DNA of 64,000 nt, from assembly GCA_018417955.1 (NCBI GenBank), contig JACTVC010000008.1, positions 186,001-250,000 of the forward strand. Direction: 5' to 3'. This DNA is from Laccaria trichodermophora (Eukaryota > Basidiomycota > Agaricomycetes > Agaricales > Hydnangiaceae). Shown here piece after piece: positions 56,551-64,000 of the stretch. Positions within the stretch are counted from its first letter, which is position 1. Each line of letters starts with the position of its first letter. The translations under genes and the position numbers were made by a program. Under the pieces are notes generated by a model. It was given only the letters and a program-made list of their open reading frames with translations, had not been told where the DNA came from and searched no databases.

Positions 56551-59060
56551 GCGAATACTATAGAGTCCATCCGTCAAGTTCTACGACTACGTTGCATGCG
56601 GTTCAACTTCATTTGCCGAGTAGACCTGAGAACAGAAGAGAGGATAAAATCAACTGCTGCCAGATCGAACATCACACCCAAGTTTCCGGGGCCAGCGGCG
56701 CGAAAGTCCGAAGGAGCCAGGTGGCCATCACCACTTGGCCTATCATCCACGATGCCTGCAAGAGGAAGTTGTTCTATAACCGAATTTGCACTGGGACGGT
56801 CTTGAGGCTGTTGATTCCAACACATTTCGATCACCTTCCAAATTTCATCAGACAAGAAGCTTGTACCGGCTGGACGAGGTGGCCGAGAACCATCAATCAC
56901 TTTCTTCATGACCGTAATGTCGCGGGTGATCCTATGGAAAGGAATATGTCCTGTATAAATCTTCATAGGTTGATAATTAGTGCCTTGCACAGTACGGTAT
57001 TTCAAATGCAGACACCACTTACCTCATAGCAGACGCATGCGAAAGAATAAATATCACTGGCTGGCGTCGCCTTGGCCAGTTCCTCAGAAGGTGGGTCAAT
57101 CAACTCTGGTGCCTGCCATCGTAATGTCCCAATGCTCTGATGTCCGGTAGTCTGAATTGAAGTCCAACGGAGGATATTTTCATCAGCAAGGTTGGCCAAT
57201 CCAAAGTCAGCGAGACAACCGCGTCCACTACGATCCACAAGTACATTCAGCTGGAAGGAACTAATTATTAGTAAATGTCGAACGACGATTGATGCAAAAA
57301 GTCTTACGCCTTTCAGATCCCCGTGTATGACTTGATTGTGATGGAGGAATTGGGTCCCTCGTATGATATCCCATATCTAACAAAGCGGTAACTTAGTTCT
57401 TACTTAAAAACCAAAAAGAATTGAGGTGTTACCAGAAGTAGACGGTTAGCGAGGGGATGCCTCTTGAGATATTCAGTTGCATTTCCATTTTCCATCCATG
57501 GAGATACGAAGGAGATTCTTCCATGCGCGTCTTCTAGATGATGAATTCCATAGAAAGGGAGGATATTTGGATGCGACAAATGTCCCCAAAGTAGGGCCTC
57601 TTTAAAAACGGCCTGTGCTGTATGTAAGACATTCGCGATGATTGAAGGCACCAAACACACTTACTTTCAGCAGATGCTTAATTTGCGTCTTCCCATTTAT
57701 TTTAATAATTTTCAGGCAAATGGCCTGGTTGCGGGAACGACCTTTATAGATCTCGCCAAAGTGACCCGAGTCCACCATGTAGTTGTCCCGTTCAAGATCC
57801 GTTACAGTCAGGCATTCGGGATACAACTTTGATAATTTTGAGAGGCGCAGAAGGGCTCCTAAAATATCGTTCCTCGGCAAAGAAACTAGCTCCGAATGAT
57901 CAAGGAGCTCGGAGATAATGAGATTTGTGATGATACTGAGCAGTTACATGACGTACTGTTTGCAAAAAATTCAGCATCTTCTGAGCGCTATTGCCCTTCA
58001 ACCTGAGCAGAGACTTATAACCAGAGTTGTCCGATGTGTTTGTAAGAATCCGAGCCAGATTTTCACCAACGTGTTTCAGAAACCTTTGAGAAATGATTGC
58101 AGTCAAATTCGTAGGTCGCATTTCATCGATTTTATGCATGTTCACAAAATCGAGAACAATTTCAAGATGATTCGTAACAATGTTTACACCTTGTATTATA
58201 GTCTTGTTTGCAGAGTTTTCAAATTTCTTTTGCAAACCAGGTTGTCCCCAGTGTCTGAGAAGAATCCGAAGACGTCGTTGAGCCCACTGCAGCCGGCTAG
58301 AATCCACGAGCGCTTCCTTGATATTTATTCCGCTCGAAACCTGTAACAAATATGAAACGATTCGGTGTAACAACAAATCCTCTGGGCAAGTCGTCCGGAC
58401 AAATACTGGCCACGGGAGGTCATCCCACTTGATTTTCCTGATGGTTGGCAAGTCGGCCCACATTTCTTGATGACTCTTCTCGAGAAGCAAAATGCGGGAC
58501 TCGAACAGGTCCATCTCATCAAGTCGACAAAGGCGTTCTTGAATGCTTTCGGAATGAGGGACAGAGTCATCTGGGAGTGGCAGAAGAGCAGCAGTATGGA
58601 CTTGGTCGTCGTTAGGCCGTCGCGGTAAATGTGGCCAAAGCAATCCGCAAAAGTGAAGCCCAGAATACTTGAGGAAAGCAAGGAATTTCTTTCCTCAGAA
58701 TACGAACCACTTGCATCCCAGTCTTGGAAACCATGTCTCGTGTCTTCCGCCTGCTTTCTCTTCGAGCCATCCTCCTCCCTTTTCCCCGTCTTTTCCTCTT
58801 CCTGCCCCTTCCTCTCCTCCTCCTCCTCCTCCTCCTCCTTGTCAGTCTCATAATCCTCTTCCCTAGACCACGATGGTAATCTTATAAGACTATGTCGAAC
58901 AGAGTTGTCTCCATAAAGCCCGAGCTTGTCTATGTACTCCTCCTTAGGCCCATCATCATTATCAAGGCGATCACGAGGACTATACGCTGAAGGAAGATTA
59001 TGATATCGAGTTGACTCCGGAGCTGAATGAGAAGTGCCTCCGCGTCGAGGATGGGGACCA
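56535..59060 (-). repeat. segmental duplication of 43838-46440
   Basis: The two regions align over exons, introns and the 3' flank, in the same orientation and 12.7 kb apart. Kinase exons have identical lengths in both copies (243, 180, 69 and 228 nt). The 3' flank words GGCGAATACTATAGAGTCCA and GACGAATATAGAGTCCA correspond. Similarity ends upstream at the ESTRYHN-SAYSPRD coding region. This is a DNA-level copy, not a retrocopy. Confidence 0.85.
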
Positions 59061-60628
59061 GCAGAGTGCGGTAACAGTACTGGGGGCAATGTGGGGACAT
59101 CAGGTGTGCGTTCGTTATCGATCCCATCCGTATGCTGTTGTTCGGGATAGTTTCTAGTAGATGATGGTTGCTTCAGTTGTTGCCGCTGCTGGGGATAGTT
59201 GACTGTTGAGGAAGCAGGAGCCTCTTGCTGCTGGTGAGAATAATTGATCGTCGAGGGAGGAGGCGCCTGCTGATAAAGAAGTGACTGTGCCGGTGGCAGT
59301 GGTTGATACACCGATGATGATGGAGCCGTTTGCCCAGGGAACGCAGCCTGCCCCCCAGGACTAGGGCCTGCAAGTCCCTGCCTCGCAGCTCTAGCCGCCT
59401 TCTCCGCTTCACGCTGCCTCCGAGCGATCGCCTCCTGCTCCTGCAGCCGTTTCGCTTCTGTGTGCCTCCTCGAGATCTCCTCCTCCCGCTTCCGCATCTC
59501 CTCCTGCTGCTGCTGGTCCCGACTCCCGTCAGACACAACGATCCTGTTCGCAGAGCCATATTGTGGCCTGGAATACCCCTGCGTCATATCAGAAGAAGAC
59601 GAGCCCGAGTCTGAGGTACGTCGTCTGCGTGGATTCCTATGGTCTTGAGACGAGGACCTAGAGGAGGTAGTGCGTTGTTGTTGGAAGGGGTAGGAGGTTG
59701 AGGGGAAGGGCATGGGGACGGGCAAGGGTGTGTCTGTTTCTGGCATGTTTACAACGATCACGGGCGGTGGTGGCATGGCGAGGTACTGCAGCTGGTTCGA
59801 AGGTGCCGCTCTCAGAGTCTGCGCCCCATCCCCGTCGCCATCCGAATCCTGCTCCTCCACAGACAAAGCCAAAGCACGCAATCTCAATCGTTCCCTCTCT
59901 GTGCGTTCGTCATCGATCCCATCCGGATGAGCTTGAATCCATTTGTCGAACCTGTCGACTAGAGTTGGTTTCAGGTCGCCGAGGGTGTCCAAAATGTCTT
60001 GGCCGTTCTGTAGATTAGCAGAAATTAGATGGCATCACTGTAGAAAATCGTCACGAAACGAAGGAATTGAACAGCCCATATGAGTCATGAGTGGAAGATG
60101 TTCTTCCAAGGCCAGTCCCTCCATCCATTCCTATCCATTCCGAACCACGTCACAGAGCAAGGAACAAAGTTTCTACTCTTCCCAATGACATCCCATGGGG
60201 CAATCCCAGAATCTCAGGCATGGCATCTAGCTGATCTGCCTCGCGCTGCCCGTCAGATGAGAGCGATAGTCCTCCAACAACAGCATACACCCAAATGCAC
60301 CGAGACCTGACAGCTGATAGACACGCACCAACCCTAAATTCTGTCTCTGCGCTGGGCTCAGCAACGTGTAGTAGTCACGATGCAGAGGCAGTTTTTCAAG
60401 CGTCAGAATCGCAGCGCTCATCAACTGGACAAATGCGTTCTCCAAATCGCCCGTCCTCACAAACTCCTTGCCATCGCGGCGGTAGTTTCCTGCCACGCGT
60501 AGATAGTGCTTGATATCCTCGTTCTCGTCCCACTGGAGGTTATTCAGGGCTTGTTCAGTGAGCTCGGGGATGGAGGCTGGCTGTTTTGATTTTGACGAGT
60601 ATCGACGAGGGTCGGGGGGCTGGCTCAT
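56574..60628 (-). CDS. fusion of AMSH-like N-terminus (USP8-dimer domain) with HGDLK-type kinase
   Basis: Exons 60628-60329, 60007-58711, 58570-57957, 57907-57665, 57612-57433, 57376-57308, 57250-57023 and 56960-56574 give 1105 aa with closed phases. Residues 1-100 are a USP8-dimerisation domain (ALNNLQWDENEDIKHYLR, LEKLPLHRDYYTLL), followed by NGQDILDTLG and a coiled coil (EEMRKREEEISRRH) as in AMSH/Sst2 deubiquitinases. The JAMM protease domain is absent. From about residue 290, after VLLPHSAGP, the protein becomes the disordered tail, helical region and kinase of the 43876-49278 gene, with HGDLK near 896. The join is inside one continuous 1.3-kb exon. The exon 2/3 junction skips a segment where the paralogue's acceptor is lost (GCAG to GCGG). 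Confidence 0.7.
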
Positions 60629-60785
60629 TGTGAGGAGAATGGTATTGTAAGCGCGGCGCTCGCGATGTACATCGCCATTTGGCCAAAACGTTGCAGGTTA
60701 CACGATGGTGACCTATTTTTGGAACGTTGAGCGTCAATAATCAATGATACCCAAATATTCGCCATTCCTTCAGCCGATGGACTTA

Positions 60786-61473
60786 CAGTCGCGGACAAAC
60801 AAAGTCAACAAAAAATATCAAAGTTTACCAAATTCTTCGAAAATAGTCTTAATCGACGCGGATTGATGAGACGATTCCAACAATACCAATTTCATCAAAT
60901 TTTATCGAGCCGTTCCCTCATAAACTTCCAAATAAGGTTTTTAGGCCCTCAAAATTTGGCAGGACCGTGAGAATTGATCTAAAAATCATGAAAAATAGTG
61001 CAATCGACTGCTTTTGATGAGAGGCAAATGATCCTGTAATATTGGAAGGTTCTGTCGAGGCTCGAGCCGTTTTGGCTAAATAAATTCGAAAAGAATGACC
61101 TAAAATAGAAATTGATCGGTAATCAGGGCCCGCTCGGTGCCTTTCGGAGACCCTTAAGTCTTAGTTGAAGAGTGTTTACCGGAATTACAGTGGCCAAAGG
61201 CGCCGCTGCTGACACACAAATCATTTTCAGAAATTCAACTCCATTGTGAGCCACTTTGAGGTAAATTTGGTCACCTAGGACCCTGAATTGGGGCTACATA
61301 TTTCGAAAAATTTGACCAAAAATTTGGCGGAACACATCCGCTCGTGGGAAAAACATCAAAGGTGTGTTTTTCGACGGATTTCGACCAGCTGATCAAGATT
61401 CTGAAAAAATATTGCCGAAATATTGGCTGGGGGCCGAGATATCAAATTTGTTGTCTTTGTTTGTCCGCGACTG
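60786..61473. mobile_element. 688-bp non-autonomous Tc1/mariner-like element
   Basis: The ends CAGTCGCGGACAAACAAAG and CTTTGTTTGTCCGCGACTG are perfect inverted repeats starting with CAGT. TA flanks both sides (60784-60785 and 61474-61475). Both features are those of Tc1/mariner (pogo-like) insertions. The interior has no transposase frame and is AT-rich with TTCGAAAA words. It sits just upstream of the AMSH-kinase fusion gene and downstream of the permease. Confidence 0.85.
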
Positions 61474-61637
61474 TACGTCTGACGCGGCGTGATTCAGTTC
61501 CTGGAGGTTGTCCAGTGCAATGAGATAACACCTACAAAACACCGTGACAGTTAGAACATATGTACTTGATAAAGTAGCAAACCTCGTCACTGAAGCTGTT
61601 TCGAAGACCAAAAATTCGAAAGCAAGTAAGTACATCC

Positions 61638-63659
61638 TCAAACAAAACAAGAACCATATACATACTTTTGTATCCTAATCTCAAGCCAACGAAAAGGCAA
61701 ATAGAGCACCGCGCTTACCCCAAACGCAACCTCAAACCCAATGTCCCCCGTCGTTTTTGCAATGGGGCCCATAAACCACACCTGCCTAATACAAGGAACC
61801 GCGAGTCCGAACGAGGCTACCAACGCACTCAGAGCAGCTATACCCAAAGGCAGTTTACGTGGCACGTTCCAGACGTCGATGTCGTATTGCCCAGCGTCAT
61901 TGTGTCGAAATACCAGATGTTCCAGCATCGTAATGGCAACGTACGAGCCTGGCCAATACCCAATGAGCCCAAGGAAGTTGGTGAGCGCGTCGTAGAACCT
62001 GTGTGCTCCAACAATCGACAATGGTATTACACTAATAATTGAGTCAATTTCGGAAATGCGAAGAAGGATGAAGAAACATACATAGCAGTTGCAACCACCG
62101 AGAAAACATATCGAGGAACGATAATTAAAGTGGGGATGAAGGTCTGACTATTCAGCGTTAACGAATAGAATGACGCTGCGATGTTTCCGGCTACGGAAAG
62201 GCTCAGGAGCACGGCGAGAAACTTGCCAAACCCCCCGACGGGCTGGAGCATGGCTGCCAAGAGACCACCAATGTTTCCACCTGCATATCCCTGTTCCCAA
62301 GATGGGACGGAAGGGACTGCGACGACCACAGCGGCGCCAAAGCATTCCAGGACGACCTGCATGAGGTGTAAGCGCAGTGAAGTATACATCAGAGAAAAGT
62401 CGTACAATAGGCAGCAAGAGGCCTAAGAAGGAGTACCAGAATATCCTCCATCTATCAAAGTATAAGCACATTTTCAACAACGGAAGATTTCAACAACGTA
62501 CCCGTTAACACTTGATACGTAATAATTTGTAAAATCAGCACTGAGACTGGAAAACGAAAGAGAAAAGCCAGCAAGGGTTGCCCCAAAGCTCAGAACGCCC
62601 ATAACTGTCGCAGGCTCTGCAGGGGGAGGATGTAGGAGATGTTTGCCTCCCACTCCAAGGGAGATGATAAACGTGAGGAGTACCGGGAACCACGACACTT
62701 TCTCGTACCTAAATATTAGCTGTTGGCTAGCCGTACCTACTTGAAGTAAGGCTGAGGACGCACCAGTTTAGAATCCCGTAACCGCAGAACGAGACGATCA
62801 GTGAAATGACGGCTATAACGACAATTCCTACCCTGGATAGAAGCAACGTCGTGAGGGTTGGTATCCTCAATCGAAGAAATAGCTTACGTCCAGCTAAGAC
62901 TCCCATTTCCTGCACTCGCCAAAGCCTGACCGCCAAGGATGCAATTGAGGACAGAAAACCCGATCAAGCCGATGAGGTTGATGACGCAGGGTATAATAAC
63001 TCCGTAGTACCTACCACGGCATTGAGGATCTGGTCAACAGTAGAAGAAAGAGTGCACGTACCCAAAGGAATACCGCGATATGATCATTTGCCTCATCCCA
63101 AGCTTGGGACCCCACGTCGCCCTTGAAAGATACCGTATCAAGATTGACGTGTCATAAAAGGAAATGCAACTTCAAAGGTACCCACATGTAAGCAGGCGGC
63201 CCACAACAGATGATGTTGAAAAAGAGGATCGACAAACACGAATCGCGCAAACCAAGGCCAAAGATGGCAGGACCCAACGTCCCGGTCGAGAATCTGCCCA
63301 GTGTACGTCAGAACCCTCATCCCAACGTTGAGACGAACTTGAAAGGAAGACCCACGTAAGGATGTTCACGTTGAACGAAACCCAGAGGTAAAAAATCTTG
63401 ATGAACTGGGTGTCTGTACGCTGTGCCTCGAGTACCGGTTGCACGCCTAGGACATTTCAGCTGAGAACGCCATGAGAGTAACATCACAAGCAGAATTTGA
63501 CGTACCCCGAGATTCCACTCCATACCTCATCAGCCTCTTAGTCCAGCGGTCTTTGTATGGCGAGGAGGTATCACCGTTCAAAGACTGCCTCACCGTCTCG
63601 GATAGCCACATTCCATCTACCTCGTCAACATCTCCATGTTGCTGCTCAGCTTTCGACAT
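61638..63659 (-). CDS. NCS1 purine/cytosine permease
   Basis: Ten exons (63659-63506, 63446-63356, 63293-63186, 63121-63062, 63010-62888, 62832-62764, 62708-62502, 62451-62406, 62356-62082, 62031-61638) give 508 aa. The hydrophilic N-terminus leads to VESRGVQPVLEAQRTDTQF and FYLWVSFNVNILTFSTGTLG, then YMATWGPKLGMRQM and SRYSFGYYGV, the signature order of the Fcy2-like branch of the nucleobase-cation-symport-1 family. About 12 membrane helices can be traced. PVGGFGKFLAVLLSLSVAGN and GSYVAITMLEHLVFR are conserved late motifs. It imports purines or cytosine with protons across the plasma membrane. Intron acceptors and phases all fit. The last residues (KYVYGSCFV) may differ if a further intron is used. 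Confidence 0.9.
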
Positions 63660-64000
63660 GCTGAGTAACTGGATGGAAGGAAGAGAAATCGTTTGACAAC
63701 CGAGGGCCGTTTCTGGATGAAATTTGGTTCCATCCTTCGTCTTCTGGGTTTGGAGCTACCGATAATCACCCGATATATATACGTTCTTGCGGAGAAAGAA
63801 CCTTTCCAGCGGTTCGCCTGCGCTTTTGGAGGTCTCATGCAGCAGTCTTTGAGCTCCAGATCTCGGGAATTTCCAGTACTTCAAGCTCGGCCGAAAGGTG
63901 ACATGTGGAAAGGGGGAAGCTGTTGCAAGTTGCTGGTGCGTTTACCCACAGGTTCTGAGCATCCAGTACTGGAGTAAAAAGAGGCAGCTTCGAAAAAAAT
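63660..64000. other. upstream region of the permease gene
   Basis: No gene recognised. A forward frame 63693-63977 is open to the window edge but has no supporting features. The AT-rich word GATATATATACG near 63772 may be promoter sequence of the permease on the minus strand. Confidence 0.35.

Noticed and set aside
56574..58346. Calling the whole second kinase copy a pseudogene
   Set aside because: Despite a lost acceptor and a deletion, an alternative junction keeps all phases and the kinase motifs intact. Left as a gene with a stated doubt.

Overview
The window is nuclear DNA of a mushroom-forming basidiomycete (Agaricomycetes). The genes are split by many introns of about 45-60 nt with GT(A/G)NGT donors and a CTAAC-like branch point. 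The gene families are typical of that group: a KDZ transposase, a fungal TET/JBP dioxygenase, a NACHT-WD40 STAND receptor, HGDLK-type kinases, a But2-like one-TM protein, DUF1275, IKS1 kinase, neprosin, an NCS1 permease and a U6 snRNA. Exon models were built by hand from reading frames and splice signals. They are internally consistent (phases add up to whole codons) but are unproven.

Layout. (1) 350-8320: a four-gene KDZ-type DNA transposon with a basic repeat-containing protein (-), the KDZ transposase (+), a coiled-coil protein (+) and a TET/JBP 2-oxoglutarate/Fe(II) dioxygenase (-) with HxD, H and R in place. (2) 8380-19400: a repeat sea with GGGCCC palindromes, a tRNA-like (SINE-like) head, low-complexity tracts, four copies of a 'leader plus degenerate CCAnTGGAnTCC array' family, one open gag-like gene with a CCHC knuckle, a decayed second gag split by a 258-bp MITE, and an LTR-end-like site. 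(3) 19428-24235: a NACHT-WD40 receptor with 13 near-identical WD40 units. Its body is almost free of CpG, but its first exon is CpG-rich. (4) 26300-30900: a 65-aa membrane protein, a secreted metallophosphoesterase and a But2-like membrane protein. (5) 31035-31940: a non-autonomous hAT-like element. (6) 32176-34014: four tandem two-exon genes for secreted peptides of roughly 40-50 residues. (7) 35411-42565: DUF1275 membrane protein, an unknown 361-aa protein and IKS1 kinase. (8) 43876-60628: two kinase genes related by a 2.5-kb segmental duplication, with U6 snRNA and a neprosin-type secreted peptidase between them. The second kinase gene is fused in frame to the N-terminal half of an AMSH-like deubiquitinase. 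(9) 60786-61473: a mariner-like element. (10) 61638-63659: an NCS1 purine/cytosine permease.

The most interesting systems are the transposon that carries its own putative 5-methylcytosine oxidase, next to about 10 kb of sequence that looks eroded by CpG methylation; the tandem cluster of tiny secreted peptides; the repeat-homogenised receptor; and the AMSH-kinase fusion.
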